Notes under the pieces: generated by a model | Databases searched by the model: none | The model's input: only the letters and a program-made list of their open reading frames with translations | What the model was told of the DNA's origin: nothing | In this document: positions 1-7,528 of the stretch, in pieces | Position numbering within the stretch: position 1 is the first letter of the stretch | Layout of the letters: the number at the start of each line of letters is the position of its first letter | Assembly (NCBI GenBank): GCA_017527865.1 | Contig: JAFXPN010000041.1 | Span: forward strand, 70,263-115,738 | Origin: Clostridiales bacterium | Lineage (GTDB): Bacteria; Bacillota; Clostridia; Saccharofermentanales; Saccharofermentanaceae | Length of the DNA stretch: 45,476 nt | Reading direction: 5' to 3' | Made by a program: the position numbers and the translations under genes

Positions 1-126
1 CTTTATCTTCTGTGCTCTGTGTTCTTTTTCTTCCTCTTCCGTCTGCTCTATCGCAGCCATGAGGGCTTCATCAAGAGCATCTCCCTCCAGCTCGAAAATA
101 TTATTCTTAGTATCATTATCACTCAT
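1..126 (-). CDS. Hypothetical protein, N-terminal fragment (runs off the window)
   Basis: Only the first 42 codons are inside the window. The start at 126 is chosen because a GGAGG motif (135-139) lies 8 bases upstream; an ATG two codons earlier sits too close to that motif. The visible part begins MSDNDTKNNIFELEGDALDE and becomes very acidic, with a run of glutamates followed by lysines. No domain is recognisable. It is the last gene seen of the aromatic operon, 28 bases after aroQ, so it is probably cotranscribed. Acidic, disordered N-termini like this are common on cytoplasmic and membrane proteins alike, so no function is offered. Confidence 0.6.
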   Translation of the reverse strand, partial: MSDNDTKNNIFELEGDALDEALMAAIEQTEEEEKEHRAQKIK

Positions 127-154
127 ATTCATTGCCTCCGCTCGCGGTATTATA

Positions 155-586
155 CTACTTTCCCCAGACAAGATGATCGACTGCCTCAATATAACCGTCA
201 AAGCCTTTGCCCTTGACCGTCTTCACGGCAACCTGCGAAACATAGGATATCTGCCTGAATCCCTCGCGTTCGTCGATATCGCTGATATGCACCTCAACGG
301 TCGGAATATTCACGGCCTTGAGCGCATCAAGGATTGCAACGGAGGTGTGCGTATAACCGCCCGGATTGATAACTATTCCGTCATATTTCTCGAAGTACGC
401 CTGCTGGATATAATCGATCAGGCTGCCCTCGTGATTACTCTGTCTGAATGTCACACTGACTCCCAGACTGTCACAGTGATCCTTTATCATCTCTATAAGA
501 TCCGCATACGTTCTCTTCCCGTAGATCCCGGGTTCGCGGATCCCGAGCATATTAAGATTGGGACCGTTAAGAACCAAAAGCTTCAT
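155..586 (-). CDS. aroQ: 3-dehydroquinate dehydratase, type II
   Basis: Catalyses dehydration of 3-dehydroquinate to 3-dehydroshikimate, step three of the shikimate pathway, in the cytoplasm. The 143-residue length is usual for the small type II enzyme. The start LVLNGPNLNMLGIREPGIYG carries the family signature; the Tyr of the active-site loop is present, followed by the NPGGYTHTSVAI motif and the VEVHISDI motif with the catalytic His. The first 20 bases overlap the end of the upstream multifunctional gene, which suggests translational coupling. Type II is unrelated to type I AroD, and no aroD is seen here, so this is the operon's only dehydratase. Identification is secure. Confidence 0.97.
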   Translation of the reverse strand: MKLLVLNGPNLNMLGIREPGIYGKRTYADLIEMIKDHCDSLGVSVTFRQSNHEGSLIDYIQQAYFEKYDGIVINPGGYTHTSVAILDALKAVNIPTVEVHISDIDEREGFRQISYVSQVAVKTVKGKGFDGYIEAVDHLVWGK

Positions 587-2102
587 CGAACTTCTTCACC
601 GCCTCTTCCAGATATTCTTCGCGCGTATCCTTCGCGCCGACGCTGATCACATGATCGGCAAGGGATTCATATGATTCCCTGCGTTCTTCAAACAATGTCT
701 TGGCCCCCTTCGCGACGCTTATCGGTCTGTTGTTCATCGACAGTACCTCAAGCGGCCGTTCGTTATAAAAGACCGTGGAATTGCATCTTAGCGGGAAGAA
801 ATTCTCTTTCCTGACCACGATGCCGCCGCCGCACGATATCACGAGACCGCTTCTCGAGAGCTGTTCCTCGGCGATCTTTATCTCGCGCTCGCGGAATATC
901 TCCTCGCCTTCCTCGGTTACGGTCTGTGCGGGAGTCTTGCCGTAAGTGGCGGTATAGACATGATCAAGATCGACGAGTTCCCTGTTAAGATGATCGGACA
1001 AAACCTTCCCAAGCCATGTCTTGCCTGACCCCGGCATACCGATTACAGTCACGTTCTTCATCTTCTTCGAAAGCTTTAGAGCAACACGCCCGACCTCATC
1101 AGGATCGATCGACTGCTCTGCCTCTTTCTCATCGGAGGCGCCGCAGAAAAGAGCCGCCGACATAAATGCCTGCGCGACGAGCATATCAAGTCCGCCCGCG
1201 GTCTTGATCCCCAGACCCTGCGCATCATAAAGAAGTCTTGTCACCGACGGGTTATAGATAATATCGGCAACGGCCTGAAGGTTCTTAAACCTGCTTATGT
1301 CGACCGGGCAGTCATTAATGCCCGGATACATGCCGGCCGGAGTGCAGTTCACGATGATCTGAGCATCGGCACAGACATCGTAGACATTTGTATAATCGAT
1401 ATCCCCGGTCCTGCTTACGAATACGATATCCCCGGCATTCATCTGCATAAGCGCCGTCTTCACCGCTGCCGCTGCGCCGCCGGTTCCCAATATGAGGACT
1501 TTTTTACCGGAAGGATCTATACGGTTGTTCTGAAGCATATACTTAAACCCGAACACGTCGGTGTTGGCTCCGATGCTCTTCCCGTCTTCCCTGAATACAA
1601 CGGTATTGACCGCGCCGGTATCCCGCGCATTATCCGTCAGCTCGTCACATAATCCGTATGCGCTCCGCTTATACGGGATCGTCACGTTAAATCCGCCGTA
1701 GACGCCTCTTCTGCCCTCTTCCCACAAAGATGCGAGCTCATCTTCTTCGCGTTCCAATACCGTATATGCGTAATCAGTACAGATCATGGAGTGTATCTCG
1801 GGCGAATAGGTATGAGGCAAGTGCTTTCCGAGGACGCCGAACATCGGTTTGCTCTCCAGGTCTTTGCTGATATCCATTATCTCTTTGTAAAGACGCCGGA
1901 CATAAGGAGCACTTTCAAAGCCCGCCTCTTTCTCCAGCTGCGCAAGCTTCTCCTGCTCGCGCCCGGGATCGATAACGGGCTTCCCCTCTCTTTTCTTTAA
2001 TTCGCCAATTTCCTTAACGGCCGAAAGTCTTCTCTCGAACGCGGCAAGGAGTTCCCTGTCCGCCTTGTCTACCTGTGTCCTTAACTCTTCAAGTGTCTTC
2101 AT
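567..2102 (-). CDS. Trifunctional chorismate mutase / shikimate dehydrogenase / shikimate kinase
   Basis: A 511-residue fusion. Residues 1-85 are an AroQ-class chorismate mutase helix bundle (begins MKTLEELRTQVDKADRELL). Residues about 88-340 are shikimate dehydrogenase AroE: the HTYSPEIHS substrate motif, the catalytic Lys in NVTIPYK, ANTDVFGF, and the GTGGAAAA nucleotide loop. Residues about 350-511 are shikimate kinase AroK: Walker A GMPGSGKT, the DLD magnesium motif and the SCGGG motif. It would reduce dehydroshikimate, phosphorylate shikimate and, after EPSP and chorismate synthases act, convert chorismate to prephenate. The start at 2102 is preferred over a longer frame because GGAG lies 8 bases upstream and the mutase begins there. 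It overlaps aroC by 14 bases and aroQ by 20. AroE-AroK fusions are known in Clostridia; the added mutase domain is the odd part. Confidence 0.94.
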   Translation of the reverse strand: MKTLEELRTQVDKADRELLAAFERRLSAVKEIGELKKREGKPVIDPGREQEKLAQLEKEAGFESAPYVRRLYKEIMDISKDLESKPMFGVLGKHLPHTYSPEIHSMICTDYAYTVLEREEDELASLWEEGRRGVYGGFNVTIPYKRSAYGLCDELTDNARDTGAVNTVVFREDGKSIGANTDVFGFKYMLQNNRIDPSGKKVLILGTGGAAAAVKTALMQMNAGDIVFVSRTGDIDYTNVYDVCADAQIIVNCTPAGMYPGINDCPVDISRFKNLQAVADIIYNPSVTRLLYDAQGLGIKTAGGLDMLVAQAFMSAALFCGASDEKEAEQSIDPDEVGRVALKLSKKMKNVTVIGMPGSGKTWLGKVLSDHLNRELVDLDHVYTATYGKTPAQTVTEEGEEIFREREIKIAEEQLSRSGLVISCGGGIVVRKENFFPLRCNSTVFYNERPLEVLSMNNRPISVAKGAKTLFEERRESYESLADHVISVGAKDTREEYLEEAVKKFDEAFGS

Positions 2103-3192
2103 AAATCTTCTCCGTAAGGATCTCATCGTAGACAGCGATCGCCGCAGCGGCCTCCACGACGGGCACCGCCCTCGGAGCCACACACGGATCGTGCCTGCCT
2201 TCTATAATTATATCCGTATTCGTAAGATTATTTGTGTCAATAGTGCGCTGTTTTCTGGAGATGGACGGAGTAGGCTTAAACGCGCAGGAGAACACGAGGG
2301 GAGCAGCATCACCGACACTTATGCCTCCCAGTATCCCGCCGCAGCTGTTGGTCTCAAGAACGACCTTGCCGTCCACGACCGCAAACGGATCATTATTCTC
2401 GGAGCCTTTAAGTTCCGCCGCGCCGAATCCCGCTCCGAATTCCACGCCCTTTACTGCCGGTATGGCATAAACGATATTGGCGATCTTCCCTTCAAGTCCG
2501 TCGAACAGAGGGCCGCCGAGCCCCGCGGGAAGTCCGTAGATCACACATTCCACGACTGCACCGACGGAATCGTTATCCATCCTGGCCTGTTCGATCATTT
2601 CCTTCATCCTGCAGGCAGAATCGTCAGACACCGCCGGAAAATCCTTATCCTGCACTAAAGCAAGCTTCCGTCTCCACTCTTCATCATTTACGCCGTGGTC
2701 ATAATAGGAATCATCCCGGATGCCTGCGCATTCCTTAAGATGCGCATATATACGGATACCACGCTTTGACAGCTCATTAAGCGCGACCGATCCCGCTATG
2801 CACAAAGGCGCGGTCATGCGCCCGGAGAATATCCCGCCTCCGCTTCTTGCCGCTTCGTTCTTATATTTGATCATCCCGGTATAATCAGCATGCCCGGGAC
2901 GGGGTTTGTTCAGGACGGAAGCATAATCTTTGGGCTTGGTATTGGTGTTGACGATATATCCGTGCAGCACGCCGTCTTCCTGCTCGAAAATGACCTCATC
3001 CTTCTCAACACGCGGCGTGGACCACTTATTCTTCCCCGGCGCTCTTCTTGCCATGAGCCTGCGCGTGAAGTCAGGATCGGGAGCAACGCCTTCGGGAAGC
3101 CCTTTGATGAAGACATCTATCGTGGGACTGTGGGACTCTCCTCTTATCGTAAGCTCAAGCGTTCCGCCTTTATATGTGCTCTCCATACTCAT
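2089..3192 (-). CDS. aroC: Chorismate synthase
   Basis: Converts 5-enolpyruvylshikimate-3-phosphate to chorismate using reduced FMN. The length of 367 residues is normal. Family motifs are visible: RRAPG near residue 50, the AARSGGGIFSGR segment, EFGAGF, TNSCGGILGG and the C-terminal GRHDPCVAPRAVPVVEA. The first signature reads GESHS where most family members have GESHG, a small departure in an otherwise canonical protein. The start at 3192 lies one base after the aroA stop and has a GGGGAG motif upstream. The end overlaps the fusion gene by 14 bases, so the operon is translated almost without gaps. Identification is secure. Confidence 0.96.
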   Translation of the reverse strand: MSMESTYKGGTLELTIRGESHSPTIDVFIKGLPEGVAPDPDFTRRLMARRAPGKNKWSTPRVEKDEVIFEQEDGVLHGYIVNTNTKPKDYASVLNKPRPGHADYTGMIKYKNEAARSGGGIFSGRMTAPLCIAGSVALNELSKRGIRIYAHLKECAGIRDDSYYDHGVNDEEWRRKLALVQDKDFPAVSDDSACRMKEMIEQARMDNDSVGAVVECVIYGLPAGLGGPLFDGLEGKIANIVYAIPAVKGVEFGAGFGAAELKGSENNDPFAVVDGKVVLETNSCGGILGGISVGDAAPLVFSCAFKPTPSISRKQRTIDTNNLTNTDIIIEGRHDPCVAPRAVPVVEAAAAIAVYDEILTEKIYEDT

Positions 3193-3193
3193 A

Positions 3194-4354
3194 TCAAGAA
3201 AACTCCCCGTTTATGATGGTCCGAAGGCCCGGAAATGATTTATCGACGGGATCTATCGAATCTATGTCAAGATCACATCTGTTGGCCGCAGCGATCAGCA
3301 TGGCGGTCATGACCATCCTATGATCGTTATATGACTTCAGGGTGACCGTGTCTTTGGAATATGCTTCCTCTTTACCGTATGCGGTCAGGGTGTCCGCGCG
3401 TTCCTTCGTTCTTATCCCGACCGCTGCGAGCTGTTCGGTTATCGCCTCCACGCGGTCAGATTCCTTCTGTCTTAATCTGTCTATATTGTTGAACACCGTA
3501 ACTTTATTCTCATATGCCGCGACCACGGCCATATACGGAACTATGTCCGGAATGTCCCTGCAGTCCCATGTAAGATCATCGGACGTACCGCATGCGGCAA
3601 GAAAATCCCTGATCTTCTTATCGCCCTGGACCGAATCCTCATCAAGATTTCCGACGTCCACATGTCCGTCGATCAGACGGTCAAGACAAAGCAGGAATGC
3701 GCCTGCCGACCAGTCACCCTCGACAGTCAGCTCCGGCGGGATCTCGTCCGCCGTCTTCCCCTCATACTTCGCGATGATCGAACGGGTAAGTTCTATATAG
3801 TGAACGGATGCGGGGGTCCCGATGATCTGAAGCTCGGATGACGGCATTATGAGAAGCGCCATCATAAGACCGGATACATATTGGGAAGACACGCTTCCGT
3901 CGATCGTGAATCTTCCGTCGGAAAGGTAGCCTCTTAAAGTGAAAGTACGGTCGCGGTCATTGCCTTCGATGCTCACTCCGTGCTTGCGCAGACAGTCGGC
4001 AAGCGCTCCGAGCGGCCGGTCATACAGCCTTCCCGCAGTCCTGAACACGATATTCCTGCCTATCCCGTTCTGCCTCTTATAGGCAGCGGCTACAGGGATC
4101 ATGAACCTTAAGGTCGATCCCGATTCGTCACAGTCCAGAACGATGTCCTCTCCGGGGGCCAGCAGGCTCTCGTCGCGCAGGGCGCGAAGGCAGTTCCTGG
4201 TCGCCGCTATGTCCCTTCCGTCACTTCCGTCGGGATCGAGGTTATCTTCCGCTCCGAGAAGGAATCTTATGATGAGCTCACGGTGATACACCGACTTTGA
4301 CGGCGGGGCATCAACATGAAAGTCAAAGGTCCTGTCCTTAAAGCGGAGTATCAT
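3194..4354 (-). CDS. aroA: 3-phosphoshikimate 1-carboxyvinyltransferase (EPSP synthase)
   Basis: Joins PEP to shikimate-3-phosphate, the sixth shikimate step. At 386 residues it is shorter than typical bacterial enzymes (about 425-445) and divergent, but the active-site landmarks remain: PPSKSVYHRE near the N-terminus (Lys and the following Ser), GSTLRFMIPVAA, SSQYVSGLMMALL, DWSAGAFLLC, the catalytic Asp in IPDIVP, RQKESDRV and YNDHRM. The glycine-rich segment that often contains the glyphosate-sensitivity Gly-Ala pair lies in the N-terminal domain, which appears trimmed. It overlaps aroB by 17 bases and ends one base before aroC. Function is confident; sensitivity class cannot be judged by eye. 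Confidence 0.94.
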   Translation of the reverse strand: MILRFKDRTFDFHVDAPPSKSVYHRELIIRFLLGAEDNLDPDGSDGRDIAATRNCLRALRDESLLAPGEDIVLDCDESGSTLRFMIPVAAAYKRQNGIGRNIVFRTAGRLYDRPLGALADCLRKHGVSIEGNDRDRTFTLRGYLSDGRFTIDGSVSSQYVSGLMMALLIMPSSELQIIGTPASVHYIELTRSIIAKYEGKTADEIPPELTVEGDWSAGAFLLCLDRLIDGHVDVGNLDEDSVQGDKKIRDFLAACGTSDDLTWDCRDIPDIVPYMAVVAAYENKVTVFNNIDRLRQKESDRVEAITEQLAAVGIRTKERADTLTAYGKEEAYSKDTVTLKSYNDHRMVMTAMLIAAANRCDLDIDSIDPVDKSFPGLRTIINGEFS

Positions 4355-5435
4355 CCGTCCTCTTTCCTCTCAGAAAACTCGTATATTCATCGGGAGTCAT
4401 CTTTACGATCTGCGCATCACCGATCTTGTTAACGAGTATAACAGATAATGTGTTGCCGCGTTTCTTCTTATCGTTCATGGCCCCTTCACGCGCTTCCTCG
4501 GGAGTGATGTCATCCGTGACCGGAAGCCCGTATGCCGTAATGAGCGACTTCATCTTTGAAGCTTCGTCTTCCGTAAGGGAACCTGCCGCCACGCACGCAT
4601 CGATCATGATCCCCATGCCCTTCGCGACACAGATGCCGTGAGGTTTGGAAAAATCACTTTTCTTCTCTATCACGTGGCCGGCGGTATGGCCGTAATTCAA
4701 TATCTGACGTCTTCCGTTATCGAACTCGTCGTTCATGATCACATCGGCCTTATCGGCTACGCACATGCCGACTATTCTTTCCATGAGTTCCGCGTCGTCT
4801 CTGATCCCGATACCGCGGGAGGCATTCTCACGAAGCAGATCATAGAGCGGAATATCCATGATAAACGCGTATTTGATGACTTCGGCCATTCCCTCTGTAA
4901 AAACACCGTCGGGCAGGGTCTTAAGACAGTCGGTATCCTCGATAACGCACACGGGCTGCCAGAATGCGCCTACCTGGTTCTTGCCCTCGGGAAGATCTAT
5001 TCCCGTCTTGCCGCCGACAGAAGCATCGACCATCGCAAGTAAAGACGTGGGGATCTGTATCACATCGATGCCGCGGAGGAACGAAGCTGCCGCAAATCCC
5101 GCCATATCGCCTGTTACCCCGCCGCCTAAAGCAGCGATCAGGTCCGTACGCGTAAACCCTTCGCGGGCGCACACGCCCCACATGCCGCTTACCGATCCGA
5201 TGTTCTTCGAAGCTTCCCCCGCCTCGAATATATATTCACTGACTTCGAAGCCCTGCGCCTTGGCCGATTCCCGCACCTTCTCAAGATATAACGGCGCCAC
5301 TCGCGTCTCGCTTACTATGAGGAGTTTACGCGCTCCGGGACAAAGTTCCCGCATGATCTTTCCGCTCGAGGACAGAAGTCCGCTTCCGGTCAGCACCTCA
5401 TAGCTTTTTGATGCTTTAACGGCGGTCCTTATCAT
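4338..5435 (-). CDS. aroB: 3-dehydroquinate synthase
   Basis: Cyclises DAHP to 3-dehydroquinate, the second shikimate step; it needs NAD and a divalent metal. The 365-residue length fits. Motifs seen include GGGVTGDMAGFAAA (NAD-binding), RGIDVIQIPTSLLAMVDASVGGKT with the substrate-binding lysine, the KNQVGAFWQP motif, and the metal-binding Glu and His residues in EVIKYAF and NYGHTAGHVIE. It shares an ATGA start/stop overlap with tyrA upstream and overlaps aroA downstream by 17 bases. Identification is secure. Confidence 0.96.
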   Translation of the reverse strand: MIRTAVKASKSYEVLTGSGLLSSSGKIMRELCPGARKLLIVSETRVAPLYLEKVRESAKAQGFEVSEYIFEAGEASKNIGSVSGMWGVCAREGFTRTDLIAALGGGVTGDMAGFAAASFLRGIDVIQIPTSLLAMVDASVGGKTGIDLPEGKNQVGAFWQPVCVIEDTDCLKTLPDGVFTEGMAEVIKYAFIMDIPLYDLLRENASRGIGIRDDAELMERIVGMCVADKADVIMNDEFDNGRRQILNYGHTAGHVIEKKSDFSKPHGICVAKGMGIMIDACVAAGSLTEDEASKMKSLITAYGLPVTDDITPEEAREGAMNDKKKRGNTLSVILVNKIGDAQIVKMTPDEYTSFLRGKRTDDTPL

Positions 5436-6277
5436 ACGCCGTCAACCTCTTCCTTGATCCTGCGCCCTTCATCGAGAAGCTTCGTCAGCTCATCACCGTT
5501 GTCCTCCGTGAGCGCCTTCTTATACTTTTCGAGTTCTTTCTGCAGGTTCTCGATCTCGAATATGAGATAATCCTTGTTCTCCAGGAAAAGCTGCGACCAC
5601 ATCACGGGATTAAGCCACGCCACACGCGTCATATCCTTATACGAACCTGCCGAGAACCCCTCGTGGGCTCTCGCGCTCGGGCTCTTTATATATGCATTGC
5701 TCACAAGATGAGGCATCTGGGAAGTAAACGCTATCATCCTGTCGTGCTCATCGGCATGTGCCACATGGTAGCTTCCGAATCCGCACGGCTCGAAAAGCTT
5801 CTTCACCCGGTCGAGCAGATCTATGTCATCAAACGAAGGGGGAACGATGACCATCGGCGCTCCTTCATACATATCAGCCTTGGAGTAAGCCATTCCGGAG
5901 AACTTCGTTCCGGCCATCGGGTGACATCCGACGAACGTAAAACCCGCTTCGCGCGCCAGCGGAAAGACAGCCTCGCAGATGACGCGCTTGGTGCCGCAGG
6001 CATCCGTCACTATGCCGTTTTTATTGAATTCCGCTGCATGCTCTCTGATCCAGGCGATCGATGCTTCGGGATACAGGCTTAAGATAACAAGGTCGCATTC
6101 CCCGAGATTGTCATCGTTAAGTTCACCGTCGATCACTCCCTGCATCTTTGCCATCCCGGTAACCGTTTCCGTACGGTTCCAGGCATAGACCGTATTGTTC
6201 TTATCGGAAGCTTTGTATGCCTTGCAAAAAGAACCCCCGATAAGTCCCAATCCTACAACACCGACTGTTAAGCTCAT
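5432..6277 (-). CDS. tyrA: Prephenate dehydrogenase
   Basis: Oxidatively decarboxylates prephenate to 4-hydroxyphenylpyruvate, committing chorismate to tyrosine. The protein has 281 residues: an N-terminal Rossmann fold beginning VGVVGLGLIGGSFCKAYKAS, the catalytic-site HPMAGTKFSGM segment near residue 120, and a helical C-terminal dimerisation domain ending in a charged coiled region. There is no C-terminal ACT domain, so feedback inhibition through such a domain is not expected. It lies 15 bases after aroF and overlaps aroB by four bases. Together with the mutase domain of the fusion enzyme it makes the operon a tyrosine branch; no prephenate dehydratase (pheA) is seen. Confidence 0.94.
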   Translation of the reverse strand: MSLTVGVVGLGLIGGSFCKAYKASDKNNTVYAWNRTETVTGMAKMQGVIDGELNDDNLGECDLVILSLYPEASIAWIREHAAEFNKNGIVTDACGTKRVICEAVFPLAREAGFTFVGCHPMAGTKFSGMAYSKADMYEGAPMVIVPPSFDDIDLLDRVKKLFEPCGFGSYHVAHADEHDRMIAFTSQMPHLVSNAYIKSPSARAHEGFSAGSYKDMTRVAWLNPVMWSQLFLENKDYLIFEIENLQKELEKYKKALTEDNGDELTKLLDEGRRIKEEVDGV

Positions 6278-6292
6278 CTTCCTGTCCCCTTA

Positions 6293-7291
6293 TCACAATA
6301 TGCTTCTTGCTTTATTGATAGCTTCCATCACGCCCTTGAACTCATCGGGCTTAAGCTGCTGTGCAGCATCGGACAGAGCTTTCTCGGGAGCCGTGTGCAC
6401 CTCTATCTCAAGAGCATCCGCGCCGGATACGACGGCGGCCATAGACATGGGCCTTATGAGAGATGCCTTGCCGGTGGCATGCGAAGGATCGCCGACAACG
6501 GGAAGATGTGTAAGCTCTTTCAGAACGGAGATCGCCGACACGTCGAATGTATTTCTCGTATATGTCTCGTATGTCCTTATTCCGCGCTCGCACAGTATGA
6601 CATTGGGATTGCCCTCACTCATGATGTACTCTGCGCTCATGAGGAGTTCCTTGATGGTCGCTGACAAACCTCTCTTGAGGAGTACGGGCTTCTGCGTCTT
6701 GCCGATCGCTTTAAGAAGATCGAAGTTCTGCATGTTCCTGGCGCCGACCTGAAGACAGTCCACTTCCTCGAACACGGGAAGCTGCTCGGGGCTCATGATC
6801 TCGGATACGATCGGAAGTCCCGTAATCTCTTTAGCTTTCAGGAGGAGTCTGATGCCCTCCTCGTGAAGGCCCTGGAAATCATAAGGAGAAGTCCTGGGCT
6901 TGTAGGCGCCGCCGCGAAGGAGTGTCGCTCCCGCTTCTTTTACCGCCTTGGCCGTCTCGATGATCTGCTCTTCGCTCTCGACCGAACAGGGACCTGCCAT
7001 GACCGCGAAGTTTCCGCCTCCGATCTTAACGCCTCCGACATCGATAACGCTGTCCTCCGGATGGAACTTCCTGTTCGCCTTCTTGAACGGTTCGGTTATC
7101 CTCATTACATTGTCAACGATGTCAAGTCCTCTCAGAAGATCGATGTCGATCTTGGTGGTGTCACCGATAAGGCCCAGGATGGTGACAAAATCACCCTGCG
7201 ATCTGTTGACCTTGACTCCCTGGGATTCGAACCATTCCGTAAGGTTGCGGATCTGTTGCTCGGTTGCGTTTTCCTTTAATACTGCGATCAT
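6293..7291 (-). CDS. aroF: 3-deoxy-7-phosphoheptulonate (DAHP) synthase, type I-beta
   Basis: Condenses PEP with erythrose-4-phosphate, the entry step of the shikimate pathway. The start at 7291 (MIAVLKENATEQQIRN) is preferred because GGAGG lies 8 bases upstream; an upstream in-frame start would read through the attenuator tail. The protein has 332 residues: a ferredoxin-like regulatory domain (about 1-70) typical of type I-beta enzymes, then the barrel with AGPCSVES, LRGGAYKPRTSPY, the GARNMQNF segment, KRGL and DPSHATG. It is the first structural gene after the leader peptide and terminator. The N-terminal domain may bind an aromatic end product, but this is inference from the family. Confidence 0.96.
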   Translation of the reverse strand: MIAVLKENATEQQIRNLTEWFESQGVKVNRSQGDFVTILGLIGDTTKIDIDLLRGLDIVDNVMRITEPFKKANRKFHPEDSVIDVGGVKIGGGNFAVMAGPCSVESEEQIIETAKAVKEAGATLLRGGAYKPRTSPYDFQGLHEEGIRLLLKAKEITGLPIVSEIMSPEQLPVFEEVDCLQVGARNMQNFDLLKAIGKTQKPVLLKRGLSATIKELLMSAEYIMSEGNPNVILCERGIRTYETYTRNTFDVSAISVLKELTHLPVVGDPSHATGKASLIRPMSMAAVVSGADALEIEVHTAPEKALSDAAQQLKPDEFKGVMEAINKARSIL

Positions 7292-7346
7292 CTTATGTTC
7301 CTCCGTAATCTTTATCAGGCGTCTGATGCGGACGGCCTTTGTGCAC

Positions 7347-7378
7347 AAAAAACGCCGCCCGAGTGATTCGTGCGGCGC
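7347..7378 (-). terminator. Attenuator terminator in the aro leader
   Basis: On the minus strand a stem of CGCCGC (7372-7377) pairs with GCGGCG (7353-7358). A mismatch follows, then an inner CGA/TCG stem. Six T residues (7347-7352) come directly after the hairpin. It lies between the leader peptide stop and aroF, so it would end transcription before the operon unless the alternative pairing forms. Confidence 0.9.
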
Positions 7379-7424
7379 CTGATTGCTATATTAAAGACTT
7401 TGACTAATCGCTTGCACAAACCAC
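7363..7424 (-). promoter_or_regulatory. Antiterminator pairing of the aro attenuator
   Basis: The minus-strand segment GTGGTTTGTGC (7414-7424) can pair over all 11 positions, with two G-U pairs, to GCACGAATCAC (7363-7373). The second segment includes the end of the 5' arm and the loop of the terminator, so the two structures exclude each other. The first segment starts two bases after the leader stop codon and would be covered by a ribosome finishing the leader, but left free by one stalled on the Tyr codons. The base pairing is seen directly; the mechanism is inferred from known attenuators. Confidence 0.8.
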
Positions 7425-7426
7425 TC

Positions 7427-7489
7427 TTACTTTGCTTCCGTAAAGTAGTAGTAATAGTTGTATGCATAAGCGTAAAAGTTTCTGTCCAT
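7427..7489 (-). CDS. Tyrosine-rich leader peptide of the aro operon
   Basis: A 20-codon ORF reading MDRNFYAYAYNYYYYFTEAK. Seven codons are Tyr, including four in a row (codons 12-15), and two are Phe; there is no Trp. It ends two bases before the antiterminator's first arm and 49 bases before the terminator hairpin. This is the arrangement of a ribosome-mediated attenuation leader that senses charged tRNA-Tyr, and it fits an operon whose end product is tyrosine. No Shine-Dalgarno motif precedes the ATG. A good promoter -10 element ends only 7 bases upstream, so the transcript probably starts at or next to the start codon (leaderless). Confidence 0.88.
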   Translation of the reverse strand: MDRNFYAYAYNYYYYFTEAK

Positions 7490-7496
7490 GGCGTTA

Positions 7497-7525
7497 ATTA
7501 AACAACTGCATATGATATTTGTCAA
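7497..7525 (-). promoter_or_regulatory. Promoter of the aro operon
   Basis: On the minus strand the -35 element is TTGACA (7520-7525), a perfect match to the housekeeping consensus. A 17-base spacer separates it from TTTAAT (7497-7502), a five-of-six -10 match. The -35 box begins just after the stop codon of the upstream CarD-family gene. The predicted start of transcription falls at about the leader peptide ATG. Confidence 0.82.
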
Positions 7526-7528
7526 GTG

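Noticed and set aside
59..646. 195-codon plus-strand ORF over aroQ
   Set aside because: It is a shadow of aroQ and the aroK end; no recognisable protein and no ribosome site.
2103..2183. N-terminal extension of the trifunctional aro gene
   Set aside because: Arg-rich, lies inside aroC in another frame, and the better ribosome site is at 2102.
7292..7348. 19-residue extension of AroF
   Set aside because: It would overlap the terminator's T tract; GGAGG supports the start at 7291.
7292..7525. T-box riboswitch before aroF
   Set aside because: No T-box consensus or specifier-loop architecture; the leader peptide and alternative helices explain the region better.
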